In this document: piece by piece, positions 38,022-49,700 of the stretch | Layout: every line of letters begins with the position of its first letter | Numbering within the stretch: position 1 is the stretch's first letter | Origin: Podospora pseudocomata | Taxonomy: Eukaryota > Ascomycota > Sordariomycetes > Sordariales > Podosporaceae | Length of the DNA: 64,000 nt | Direction: 5' to 3' | Assembly: GCF_035222375.1 (NCBI RefSeq) | Contig: NW_026946363.1 | Location: 806,001 to 870,000, forward strand | Position numbers and translations under genes: made by a program | The notes under the pieces: model-generated | The model's database searches: none | Told to the model about the DNA's origin: nothing | What the model saw: only the letters and a program-made list of their open reading frames with translations

Positions 38022-38157
38022 AGATTGTCTCAATGTAAACATAAGATGCCGTGAATATAAGCTGTGATTGCATACGGCAGAACTATCTACGAGCTATCTA
38101 GTTCCTCGGTATATACAGACCTTGCCAAGTCCTTGATCACCGTGATCATTCTGCTCG

Positions 38158-38296
38158 TCGCTCATGATCGCAATGATCGCCATGACTCTCCTAGGTTTCT
38201 TATTGGCTATGCTTCCGCGCTCATTGCATTCCTTAGTGTCATTGATCATGATCGCTCCGATCGTTACAACCCTCTCCTGATTGGTTACGCCGCTCC
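38158..38296 (+). repeat. Diverged direct repeat, two copies
   Basis: Two copies of about 50 bp, spaced about 84 bp apart. Each begins with a GATC-rich core (gctcatgatcgcaatgatcg and gatcatgatcgctccgatcg) and continues with ctctcct..g.tt..tggctatg-like sequence. They lie in the non-coding left part of the TIR-bounded unit, downstream of the HeLo gene's stop. Their role is unknown; they might be subterminal repeats of the element. Confidence 0.5.
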
Positions 38297-38577
38297 ACCG
38301 TTCCCGATGTTAAGGTTGTGACATGTAGTCTACATTTTGTTCTATAGAATTTGGCCTACAAATGGATGATCTAGACATGATATTGTGGTGTAGGTGTAAT
38401 GTAGGCAGATATTGTATTGTGGGGTGTGTCGCATCGTGGGGTCCGAGCGTCTAGAGGATAAGAGACCGTAGCTAAAACACACTATATTACCAGCTAACTA
38501 GCAATATTCTTATGTCGGGCCACTGTAGTGGCCTGCGACGTTTCTCCAGGCCATGTGTATTCGCACTTGCCGACAAC

Positions 38578-39328
38578 CTAGCGCCCCTTCTTGCTGCCAT
38601 CGACCCCAACCGTCATTGTATATTGGCCGCCTTGATGATTTCCTATATTCTGGACTGTGGAGCTCTCCGTATTATAAGTAGTAGCAATGTTCTGCGTAAT
38701 ATATAAGCGATGTATATCAAACGGCAAGGTTAAATGAAGTTCTACTTGCCTCTTGCTTGAGAATATTCTGCACAGCAGAGCGTATGACGGGATCGCGGTC
38801 GGAAGCGACATCCAACTCCTTCAGGACCTCAAGAAACTTCGCTAGTTCCTCCTTGCCGAGCTCCTTCTGCTCCTCCACGGGTGGTTCATGGATCTTATAC
38901 AGCTCGTCGATGAGATCGTTAATATCTTTGATGAACTTCTCGAGATGCTCCTTCTTGTAGATGGCGAACTTGACCCGCTGCGCGACCGAGACTTTATTTT
39001 GCGGCCGTCGGCGATGTCTCGCATTTTTCCATGAAGGTAGCGGTGCATGGGGTTCCAGTTCAGGCCAACCGTGCCAAATGGGCTGACCTCGTTCTCTGTG
39101 GCACTGGGGTCGTCTTTGCTCTTTGCTTTTGCGCTCGTGGTGACAAAGTTTCTTGCACTGTTCAAAGAGATCCGCCACGGCCTGGAACGTCACGGCCGCT
39201 AGCTGCTCTTCCAATTCGTCGAGCTGGAACGAGCCTGAACTCTTCAGTGACTCTTCATCCTCAATCTGCGAGCCTGTAAGGCCGGCCAACCCAGATACCG
39301 CTTCGATTCCTTCTACGACGCCCGTCAT
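38578..39328 (-). pseudogene. Broken HeLo-domain (HET-S family) gene with amyloid-like tail
   Basis: A minus-strand remnant of a fungal cell-death effector. Parts seen: an N-terminal segment (MTGVVEGIEAVSGLAGL), the C-terminal half of a HeLo domain and a last exon encoding a short polar tail. The HeLo text VSVAQRVKFAIYKKEHLEKF then IKDINDLIDEL matches the HET-S pattern AKKTAWALYDGKSLEKIVDQ. The tail contains ESSTVQNIGNHQGGQY, which resembles the SRVLIGNEYGG repeat of the HET-s prion domain. The final intron is of the usual kind. In this family HeLo inserts into membranes when the amyloid tail is templated by a partner receptor. The gene looks broken, with about two reading-frame breaks and part of the HeLo domain missing, so it is treated as a fossil. 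Its partner would be the head-to-head NACHT-WD40 gene. Confidence 0.65.
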
Positions 39329-39822
39329 GTCGACTTGTATGTGTCACAATGTAAGAAGCTTAAGACAGGCTGGTGGTTATGGGCTCGGAGGAACTTGACA
39401 CAGACTCTTTAGGGCATACATCTTGGGGCATGCAGGGCGTATTTGTGCCAAATCAATCGGGCTTAAATCTGCCATTATTGAGTGACTGCAGAAGCCACAG
39501 TCGCCAGAGATGCAGAATTGCTGCATACATGCGGCCAAAATGTGGCCAGTGCAACCACTTCTCGGAGCTGATTCGACCATGTACTCTACACTGGACCAAG
39601 CCAGCCAGCCATTTGTGGCGGCTTGGAGCCCCACGACGATCCCCCCTTGAAGCTCGACGACCCCGCCTTTCTCAAATAATGAGCGGGATACAAGAAGAGA
39701 GCTCTCAGGTCTGCCTCAGGACGGTTCTCAAGCAATTAGGCAACCTGCAAACCGGTTTGCTAGCTATGCCGCCTTGAAAGCAATCGTCGCATATTCTCTA
39801 CCTCATCAGAGAGCAGACCAGA
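39329..39822. promoter_or_regulatory. Shared spacer between the head-to-head HeLo and NACHT genes
   Basis: This 494-bp spacer separates the two start codons and must hold both promoters. No clear TATA or inverted operator is seen. The arrangement recalls the adjacent het-S and NWD2 genes of Podospora (established knowledge). Confidence 0.4.
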
Positions 39823-42747
39823 ATGGCATCGTCTAACACATTGCCTGCCAGCAATCGCCAGCACTACGAGACCAGGGCACCGGCCCAGCATGTTGGCCCC
39901 TCACATAACTCGTAAAAATACATCCCCACAACTGCATTATTCAAGCGGCGGTACAATACTAACATGGTATTATTCTAGAACCTATCATCAACATATATCT
40001 ATTGAGGGCACGTTTGATATATACTCTACGCCTGCGTCGCTATTAGAGTAATTCGTTAACCAAGTTTTCCAGGCCAGAAAGACGAACAATACCTCACCCA
40101 CCTGCAAGCAACCGACCCCCGCCACGACAAGAAAAATATCGAGTTAAGAAAGGGTGGTCTCCTCAGAGAGTCATACTGCTGGGTTCTCAGTCATGACAAT
40201 TTCCACCGATGGCGCGACAACCGAGATGGCCAGTTGCTCTGGGTTAGAGGCGATCCTGGCAAGGGCAAAACGATGTTGCTCTGCGGAATAATTGATGAGC
40301 TGGAGAAGGACACTGCGCGCACAGATAATATCGCGTTTTTCTTCTGTCAGGCCACGGACGATCGCCTCAGCAATGCTACAGCGGTCCTCCGTGGGCTGAT
40401 CTACCTGCTTGTGACCAAGCAGCAGCCGGAACTTATTTCACACGTTCGCGAAAGCTGCTATGGTTTGGGGAAAGAGGGCTTCCAAGGCCCCACTTCATGG
40501 GTGGTATTGTCAAAGATTTTTACCAACATTCTCGAAGACCCGAAGTTACGGGGAACATATCTAATCATTGACGCGCTTGACGAGTGTACTGGAGACCGGG
40601 ACCTGCTTCTCGACCTTATCGCAAGCAAGTCATCAGCATACCCGAAAGTTAAGTGGCTCGTATCCAGTCGCAACTGGCCGGACATCGAGGAGAGTCTCAA
40701 CACCGCAACACAGAAAATAAACCTACGTCTTGAGCTGAATGAAGAGTCTGTCTCCGCTGCTGTCACCACATATATCCAGTCCGAAATAGATAAGCTTGCG
40801 AAGCGGAAAAAATACAATAACGATACGCGGGACGCTGTCAAGCGCTATTTGGATACGAATGCACATGGGACCTTCCTCTGGGTAGCGTTGGTCTGTCAAG
40901 AGCTCGCCAAGATCTCGAGATGGGAAGCTGTGGAGATATTAACAACATTTCCGCCTGGGCTCGATGCAATCTATGAACAGATGAGGGACAAGATCAACAA
41001 GTCGAGGAATGCTAAACTTCTCCAAAGAATACTGGCTGTCATCTCGGTCGTATACCGACCTATCACATTAAACGAACTACCGGCCCTCGTGGATATGCCA
41101 GACTGTTCCTCTGGAAATGTGGAGGATCTAATAGAGATCGTAGGGCTTTGCGGCTCTTTCCTGATACTGCGTCAACACACGATATCATTCGTCCACCAAT
41201 CCGCTAAAGACTTCCTACTTAGCAACGGCACGCACCAAGATTCACGAGATGTTGTTAATTGGGTTTTCCCTCAAGGGAAGGACGATGTACACAATAGCGT
41301 CTTCTCAAGGTCGCTAAGTGCGATGTCTACGATATTGCACCGCGACATATACGGTTTAAAGTTACCGGGATTCCCAATCAACGGGGTTCAAACGCCATGT
41401 CCAGACCCGCTGGCCACAGTCCGGTATTCGTGCGTCTTCTGGGTTGACCATCTCCGCGAGTCGATTTCTGATAAAGACACGCCACACCGCAACACACTGG
41501 TTGCGGTCCAGACATTCCTTGAACAGAAGTATCTTTACTGGCTCGAAGCTCTCAGTTTACTCCGAGCTATGTCGAAGGGTGTCATTGCCATAAGAAAACT
41601 TGAGGGCCTACTAGTAAGTATGGATCACTAAGACTAGAGAGCCATACTAACAGAGATACAGGGGCGAACTCATCAAAGGCAGCTAACAACCTTTATTCGG
41701 GATGCGCACCGGTTCGCTCTCTCCTATAGATGGATAATCGAGCAAGCCCCTCTTCAGGCGTACACATCAGCCCTCGTATTTGCACCGCTTGGTAGTCTAA
41801 TGAAGAAGAGATTTAAGACGGAAGAACCTAGCTGGATCAGTGTAAAGCCAGTAGTAGAAGCGGACTGGAATGCGTGCCTCCAGACGCTCGAAGGCCATAG
41901 AAACTGGGTTACCTCGGTCGCCTTTTCGGCGGATGGCCAGCGGCTCGCATCCGGTTCAGACGACCATACCGTCAAGATCTGGGATCCCGCCTCGGGCCAA
42001 TGCCTCCAGACGCTCCAAGGCCATAGCAACTCGGTTACCTCGATCGCCCTTTCAGCGGATGGCCAGCGGCTCGCATCCGGTTCACACGACCGTACCGTCA
42101 AGATCTGGGATCCCGCCTCGGGCCAATGCCTCCAGACGCTCCAAGGCCATAGCAACTGGGTTACCTCGGTCGCCTTTTCGGCGGACGGCCAGCGGCTCGC
42201 ATCCGGTTCACACGACCGTACCGTCAAGATCTGGGATCCCGCCTCGGGCCAATGCCTCCAGACGCTCCAAGGCCATAGCAACTGGGTTAACTCGATCGCC
42301 TTTTCAGCGGATGGCCAGCGGTTCGCATCCGGCTCATACGACCGTACCGTCAAGATCTGGGATCCCGCCTCGGGCCAATGCCTCCAGACGCTCCAAGGCC
42401 ATAGCGACTCGGTTACCTCGGTCGCCTTTTCGGCGGATGGCCAGCGGCTTGCATCCGGTTCAGATGACCATACCGTCAAGATCTGGGATCCCGCCTCGGG
42501 CCAATGCCTCCAGACGCTCCAAGGCCATAGCGACGAGGTTAACTCGATCGTCTTTTCGGCGGATGATCTAAGAGCGCATGGGTATAGGTTGGGGTCAGAT
42601 AAGACCTGGGTTACTTGTAACGGCCAGAATGTGTTATGGTTACCACCTGAATACCGCCCAACCTGCTCTGTAATCCAAGGGCGGATGGTAGCTATTGGCT
42701 GTTCATCAGGGCGAGTTTTTACTATTGGCTTCTCGCGCGACATATAA
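39823..42747 (+). CDS. NACHT-WD40 NOD-like receptor (HNWD/NWD type) without N-terminal effector domain
   Basis: Three exons, 39823-39911, 40065-41613 and 41662-42747, give 907 residues with intact frames. The first intron is 153 nt and its acceptor restores SHNSFPGQKDEQYLTHLQAT; the second is 48 nt. Only about 30 residues precede the conserved pre-NACHT region (KKNIELRKGGLLRESYCWVL). NACHT features: Walker A GDPGKGKT at residues 92-99 and Walker B YLIIDALDEC from residue 195. A helical arm and the SALVFAP linker lead into WD40 repeats from about residue 618, ending in the family's TWVTCNGQNVLWLPPEYRP cap. Such receptors sense a ligand through the WD repeats and oligomerise. The short N terminus includes RAPAQHVGPSHNS, which could template the neighbouring HeLo tail (inference). 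HET-E/HET-D carry an N-terminal HET domain; this protein does not. Confidence 0.9.
41875..42560 (+). repeat. Near-identical 126-bp WD40-coding tandem repeats
   Basis: Units begin at 41875, 42001, 42127, 42253, 42379 and 42505, at exact 126-bp (42-residue) spacing, with a partial sixth unit. Most differences are in two short blocks: after GH (RNW, SNS, SNW, SNW, SDS, SDE) and in SGS-x-D (DDH, HDR, HDR, YDR, DDH). High identity with variation confined to surface positions is the mark of rapidly reshuffled WD repeats in fungal incompatibility-type receptors. Confidence 0.9.
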
Positions 42748-43001
42748 TACATTTTTAAGTTCTCTCTATTCGTTCTCTTTATTTCTTTTTTCTAGCTTGA
42801 CACCAGAAGGGCCTGGGAGGATGGGTTAATTTATAGATGTTTTAGAAAACCTCACAGTAGCTCTAAGCGACTTTTGGAATAAAGAGTTAGCATCCAAGAT
42901 TGTTGATATTGTGCAATGGTGTCACGAACCTGACATAAGGGTGGGGCGCAGGGCGCACCACAGCCTATTATTAGATAGCAAGATAAGTGTTGATCCATCT
43001 T

Positions 43002-43095
43002 CTGTTGTGTACCTTTTGGCTACACCGAACCGTTATTCAGAAGCAGCCTTCAACTCAGTAACCCTCTCAGAGGTTCTGATCAGGGGTTCGTCACA
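43002..43095 (-). repeat. Right terminal inverted repeat
   Basis: Read on the minus strand from 43095 it begins TGTGACGAACCCCTGATC and follows the left repeat for about 94 bp, ending at ACACAACAG. Homology stops there on both sides. Confidence 0.8.
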
Positions 43096-43786
43096 CTTAA
43101 CTTATTCATATGTTTACTACTGCTGACAACGACAAGCTAATTTCAACGTCGCAGTGACAATTATTTTCAGATGATGCTGAAAATAACATGAACAGCAAAG
43201 AGGGCGGGATGCCACTTGTTATTGCGACACCCCATAAGCGAGTCCGAAAACGGCAAAAAATTTCCCTCGACACAACAATACATCGACACGGCGATGGCGC
43301 AAAGGACCTTGGTGAGCATGATGACGGACTTGGTGTTGGCTGCGACTGTTGCGCTGGTTCGTTCTGGTTGTGTTGATGCCAGTTGTGTCAGATAGTTCAC
43401 AGGAGTGGCTGTGGTATATAATATGGGCAGGCAGTAGCCATCCTCATTCAGGTCACAGTAAAGCAACTTCCACCATGCGTGGCGGTGTGGGTCGGAGATA
43501 ACAAAGCTCTGCTTTGGTAAGAGCCCGCCCGCTGCTTTGCTGTTAGCCGACCACAGGTAGCCTTCCCTAGAAAGCCTATTCCGCTATTTCAGGTTACTCT
43601 CCTAGGCCGCAGTCTCACGCGGTTTAAGGTTACATGACTGCCTACACCATCGCTATTATCCCGACCATAGGCATTCACCAATGGGACTCCGATATTGTTG
43701 GTATCCAACGAAAGAAAGTCAATTTGTATCATCGATCGCTACAATCTATCCAACACTACAGCTATCCCGTCGGTCTTCCTCGCAGT
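43096..43786. other. Intergenic interval
   Basis: This interval lies between the right inverted repeat and the stop codon of the PKS-NRPS gene. A short minus-strand frame (about 43167-43318) encodes a hydrophobic Cys-containing peptide, but it has no supporting evidence. Confidence 0.45.
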
Positions 43787-46700
43787 CTACTCAGTCACCA
43801 AACAAGGCAACACCAGCGTCCTCCTCCCCTCTCCCCAACCCTCTTCAAAATAGCCCGCAATCACATCCCCCAACCCCCTAACCCTCGCCTCCTCAAGCCA
43901 CCTGTCCATCGTCCAAACCTCAATCTTCCTTCCTGTCCGCCGGGCCAGGTACCCCGCCAACCCCTCGGCCGTGCCCTCGATCTTCTCCTCGTCATCCCCT
44001 CCCACATGATGAACATACGACACCTTGCTCTTCCCAGCTTGATCCACCGCCAAAGCCGCAGAAACAACATCACCAGCTACCCTTCCCACCTCAGCCATGT
44101 CCACGGTTCCTTCCACCTCTAGCCCGGGTATGTGGGGTACAGCACCCATCTTGGAGCTGAACCGCAATAGGGTTCCCACAACATCTGGTGCGACCTTCAC
44201 AGCCTCCCCTTTTCCATCCTCTGCCGTGTATAGTGACACTGGCCTGTGTATCACGACTGTGACTCCCTTTCCAGCCAAGCGTTCAAGCATAACCTCTCCA
44301 ATCCACTTTGATGCCGCGTAACCTTCTTTGACTGCTGCGTCGGACTCGCATGGCGGGAAACGCGCAAGTGAGCCAGGGGAAAGAGAGTTTCTGCCGTGTT
44401 GCTTCTGGGCAAAGGCAGCAACAGAGGCAGTGGAGATGAAGTGTACTGGCACCTTCTTTCCTCCCTGGAGTTGACCGGCAAGCACCGCGAATCGTGCGAG
44501 CGTTCTTGTGGACAGAACATTGGCCGGCTTGAGTGAGTCGTACGTCTTGAGGAAGCTAGTGTCTGCGCCATTGTGTATCATGACGTCTACTCTTGATGCC
44601 AATGTCTGGAACAGGTGTATGGAAAGGCCTAGCAAGGGCGAGGTGAGGTCGCCGGGATATTCTCTGACTTTGGGGTGACGATGGATCCGGCCCGAAGAGC
44701 TGTCGGTACCGGACCGGACCGCGACGCAGTGCACGGTCTTGACCTGATCGGAAGAGATGAGGTGTTCGAGCAGGTGTTGCCCAAGGAACCCCGTTGCACC
44801 TGTAAGGATGACTTCCAGACCATGCCCTTCAGGAACGCGTTCTTCCGCAGCAGCTGTCTCCAAGGGCAGGTCCTCCTCCAAGAAGCCTTCCATAAGAAGT
44901 GATATCTCCTTGTCCCAATCAACAACAGTCACCACATCTCGCGCTGGATCCTTCAGACCGGTAGTAGCCGTCTGGACAAGCGATGCCATGGCCCCAAGTG
45001 AACTTGCCCTGAAGAGGCTCGGCAACGAGGGGGTATTCTCCAGACCAAACTTCCTCTTCAGCGATGCCTGCAGTTGGATGAGAAGCAGCGAATTGCCCCC
45101 CACCCTAAAGAAGTCGGCTTCCTTCCCCGTGACTGGCGCATGAGCCGTTGGCAGCACCTCCAACCAGATCTCCCGAATTCGCGACTCTGTCTCGGTTAGA
45201 GACTCGGCCACACCGGTTTCGCCGTCGTCACCGATTTCTGGAAGTGGCAGCGTGTCCAAGGCGCGACGATCCAGCTTCCCGTTCGGCGTCAAAGGCAGCT
45301 TCTCAATCGGCACCGCAAAAGAGGGGCACATGTACGGCGGCAAAGGAAGTCGAGCGATCATGTCCTGCAGGTCAAAGTCCATGTCGTTTTTGTTGAGAAC
45401 AACAAAGGCAACCAACAGGTCCTCTTCTCGCAAGGACACAGCAGCTTGGCTCACATTCTCTGCCCCAGCCGTCTTGACAATCACAGCTGCCACCTCGTCC
45501 AGTTCAACCCTGACACCCCTGATCTGGACCTGCGCATCGCCCTCAATACGACCAAGGCATTGAAGTGATCCATCGGGTAAGAACCGACCCAGGTCTCCCG
45601 TGCGGTAGAATCTTGTGTCCCTCATGCTAAATTCCAAGGCAAACGGAGGGTCGATGATGAATCTAGCCACTGGTTCATCCGGCCTGGTGACATATCCGCC
45701 TGCTGCAACACCAGCTCCTCCAATGCATATTTCGCCTGCGAATCCCTCTGGAACTGGCTCCAGCTTGTCATTGACGATGACGACGGTATAGTTCGGCATA
45801 GCAGTCCCAACATCGGGGTCTTCATCCCGATCCTTGCGGCGATAGTCGACAAACGTCCTGGTGCACGAAACGGTCCCCTCTGCCGGTCCATATGCATTTA
45901 CCAATCTCAGATCTGTCAGTCCCAAAAAGGCAAACGCGTCCAGGTGATTCCGCGTCAGCTTTTCCCCACCACTCACGGCCAACTTCCAGGTCGTGCACTT
46001 TCTCAAACCCTCCCCGCCAAAGCGGATCAGGGCAGCATATTCGGACGGAACGCCAACGGTGTAGGTGACACCTTCGTGGGCCATGATCTTTGCAATAGAA
46101 GCTGGGTCTCCTCGGACACTGTCTGGTACCATGACCACCGTTCCTCCATGTGCCAGTCCACCAAAGATCTGCTCCAGGGAGCAGTCGAACCCAAGTGAGC
46201 TTTGCTGCAGAACCGTCTCCCTTTTGATGTCATGCAATGACTTTACAGCAAGGACTTGGTTGAGAATATTTGTGTGTGACATGATCACGCCTTTCGGACG
46301 GCCGGTGGAGCCGCTGGTGAAGATGATGCAGGCCGGGCTGTCACTTGCAATGTTGAGATGGAGTTCATCCTGGTCGTGGTTGTGATTGTTGGCTTTGACT
46401 GAGTCGATATCAACGATTGGAACGCTTGACCCAATAAAGCCCTGAAGAGTAGCCAGGTCCTCTTCCCCCTTGCACAGCAAAATATGAGGCTCGCAATCCT
46501 CGAGCATCAGCGCCAGCCGCTCGAGAGAGTTACGCCGTTCAAGGGGCACATAAACGCAACCCGCCGCCATGATTGCCAGCATTGCGCACAGGATGTCCCC
46601 CAGACCGGTGGCGTAAACTGCGACAGTCCTTCCTTTCCCGACAACCTGCTGCGCCAGTGCGGTTCTGATCACACCGACCCTCACCATTAACTGCTGATAT

Positions 46701-49700
46701 GTGATAGATTCCGTTTCATCCTTGATGGCGATACTCTCAGGGTATTTAGCCGCCATCCGGAATACTCGATGAATGACGGTAACATCCTCGTTGATCGCCA
46801 TGTCAGGTCCAGTCCCAATCATAACACCCCGCCTGGCACACTCCTCGTCAGCAAGGCGAAGCTCCTGCAACGCAGGGCTTACTGCGCCATCCATTCGATA
46901 AACCAACCCCTCCAACAACGTCACAAACGACCGCCCCAGCACCTCAGCATCAAACTCCGAGTACAAATACTTCTGTACTCCAAACCCAATCCACAACCCC
47001 CCATCCCCAATATCTGTCACGTCCAGGTGCAAGTCGAACGGATTCCTCGCCACAACCATGTCAGTCCACTCAACCTCACAGCCTCCTCCCCAGTTGGACT
47101 TTGACGACCCATGACCAAGACGGTAGTTGATCGCTACCTGGAACAGCGGGTGATGGTCACCACTTCTCGGAATGTACAACTTTGTGACAAGAGCGTCAAA
47201 CGGAAGAGTAGAGTGCTCCAGAGCAGAAAGCATCGCCTCCTTGGTCGACGACAGCAAATCATCGAACGAGGCATTTGGAGAAAGCGAGAAACGCAGGGCG
47301 AGCGAGTTGAGAAAGTACCCAATCGTATGCTGGAACTCATCACCCTCTGGACGATTAGAATCCATCACTCCAATAACCAAGTCTGACACGTCAAGCCATC
47401 TGGACAGAAAAGCTGCCAATGCTGCAAGACAAAAGTGGAACTTGGTAACTCGTGCTTGGGTGCACTTTGCCTTGATAGCTCTGGCGAATTTGGAGTCGAG
47501 TTTCACCTCGAACGTGTGAGATCCAAAGGGCGGGTCTTGAGGGCCGCCAAGCTGCTTGCGGTGTCTTGACTTGGCGAAGGGGAAGAGAGGGAGCACTGAA
47601 GGTGTGTTCTGGTAGATCCCTTGCCAATATTTCAAGTCGCGCTCAAACTTGTCAGGGTCGGCACATAGTTGAAGTTGGCGTTCAGAAAGATCAATCGCCT
47701 GGACTGGCGATGGCAGGAGTGTCAGGGCTTGTGGGTCCGAATACCCTAGTTGGAGCTCATACAAGAACTGAACAAGGCTTGCGCCGTCCATAATGAGGTG
47801 ATGGTAGGCGACAATGATCCAAGCTTCCGTCATCGTGTGTCGGACCACAATGGCACGCATAACCTCGCCATGCCCAACATCAAACTGATGGTTCTTGACG
47901 GCTGTGAGCTGTGTATTAAATTCGTGTTGGCTCCCTTCCAAGACTTCCACAGAAAGTCTGCCTGCACCATGAACGGCCTGCCGCCCGCTTGCTGAGTCAA
48001 AGAAGAACGAGCTTCGAAGAGCTTCATGTCTTACAGTAACTGCCTTAATAGTTCTCTCCAGCCTCGCGAGGTCCAAACTACCAGTGAACTTTCCCGCAAT
48101 GACACAGTTATGGGTGGACTTGTCTTGCAGAAAGCTGTCAAGGAAGAGCAGGCGATCTTGACCATGAGATGTAGAGCCAACACGAAAAATATCATGCTCA
48201 GAGACATTGTCATCGCCATGGTTCGTACTCTCAGCTGGTGTGGCTGTTCCAGTGTTGCTCACTTCAGTTGAAGGAGCAAATGTTGGCTCAACCGGGGATG
48301 AGCCAATGTTCATGTGCCGTAATATCTCGGCACCCAGCTCTCGAACGGACGGGCTGTCCAGAATCTTGAGTGCAGGCAGATTGACACCAAGTTCTTTGGA
48401 GATCCATGTGCGAAGCTGAATAGCCACCAATGAGTCCAGTCCAAGTGACAAGAGCGGTGCGAGTGGGTCGATCTTTTGCTCAAGTGGAATCTGAAGCGTG
48501 TGTTGCAACTTTCTTCCCATCGCTGATTCCAGCACAGCCAACGCAGTGCCAGAAGGGGCAGACGTAATACTTTCCATCAAGCTGACCTGCTCAACCGATG
48601 AATCCGCGTCAGTCCCTGCTTGCCCCTTTTGTGAAGCGACACTGCCTTCCACAAGAAAGTGCGACATGCGAGGAAGGTTGAACCAGCTTGGCCGGCGCGA
48701 CTGATCTGGATCCGACAAATCCCAAAGTCCAAGGCCAGTAATGAGATCAGCCTCCTTATCAAAGTTCCTGCCGCCCGCAAAGATTGCCTCGGCAAACATG
48801 ACGTGCAAGTCAGCCTCAGACAAAGGCTGGGTGTTGTGTTTGCTGGCCAGCTCAACGGCCTCAAAGGCGTTGGATGACTTTGTCAGATACCCCACGTCAG
48901 ATAAGACACCAATGTCAATGACACTGGCCGGAACACCGCGTTTTCTTCTTTGCTGCGCGAGGCCTGTCATAAAGAGGTTTGCTGCGTTGTAGTTGGCCAA
49001 CCCGGGAACACCAACCACACTGGATGCCGATGACAGGAAAATGAAGAAGTCCAAGTTGTCTGAGGAGCCAAAGGCAGCTTCGAGGTTGATTGAGCCCTGC
49101 ACCTTGGGCCGGAGAACCGCGTTCAGATCTTCCAGCGTCAAGTTTTCGAACGCTCGGTCGCGAAGAATCATGGCACCATTGACCACGCCTCCAACCGGTG
49201 GCATTTCAGGCTCCATGTCGGATACTCCCGCAACGGCGTTCAGGACGCTGTTGCGGTTTGACAGATCCAGTGGCAATACCTGCAATTTGGCGCCCTTGTG
49301 AGCCAGCTTTTCAACTTCGGTGCATTCAACCGATGGGTTGCGGCTGGCTAAGATGAAGTACCGTGCCCCATGATCAGCCATCCAGTTGCAAAGTGAAAGA
49401 CCAACCGATCCTGTGAGACCAGCCAGGAAGTAGGTTTTATCGGAAGAGAGCAGGTATGAGCCTTGGAGAGGGCGGACGAACGATTGAACAGCTGTTTCAC
49501 TGGAGGAATGGATATTGGTCCAATCGACAATGGTGGTTGGGTTGGCGGTGTGGGAACCAGCTGCCAATAGCTCGGCAGGTACCAGCCGCGATCCGAGTCT
49601 CGTTGACTCATCGTCCTCTGTACTTCTCCTCAACTTGAGCTTTGCAATAGCATCACCGAACGACCCCATAGAAAAGGCAAGATCCACAACCCAGCCATTT

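Larger units (their letters stand above)
37928..43095. mobile_element. 5.2-kb unit with long terminal inverted repeats carrying a receptor/effector pair
   Basis: The ends at 37928-38021 and 43002-43095 are inverted copies of each other, about 80% identical over 94 bp, with identical outer termini (TGTGACGAACCCCT). Between them lie a broken HeLo-domain gene (minus) and an intact NACHT-WD40 gene (plus), head to head. No transposase, integrase or recombinase frame is visible, so the unit would be non-autonomous. I find no clear target-site duplication: the left flank is acataata and the right flank is cttaactt. Alternatives are that the inverted repeats are two independent MITE copies in opposite orientation, or the remains of an inversion. 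Confidence 0.6.

Noticed and set aside
38064-38321. 85-codon frame in the left part of the TIR-bounded unit
   Set aside because: It is the translation of a diverged non-coding direct repeat and has no start context or homologue I recognise.
41754-42752. 332-codon repetitive frame antisense to the WD40 region
   Set aside because: It reflects the 126-bp periodicity of the WD repeats on the opposite strand; the sense frame has the intact WD and cap motifs.
42911-42960. gtcacgaacctgac segment near the right inverted repeat, considered as a second terminus
   Set aside because: It does not match the left end beyond a few bases, whereas the copy ending at 43095 aligns over 94 bp.
43167-43466. Short hydrophobic Cys-containing frame between the right repeat and the PKS-NRPS gene
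   Set aside because: No clear signal cleavage site, no family and no promoter evidence.
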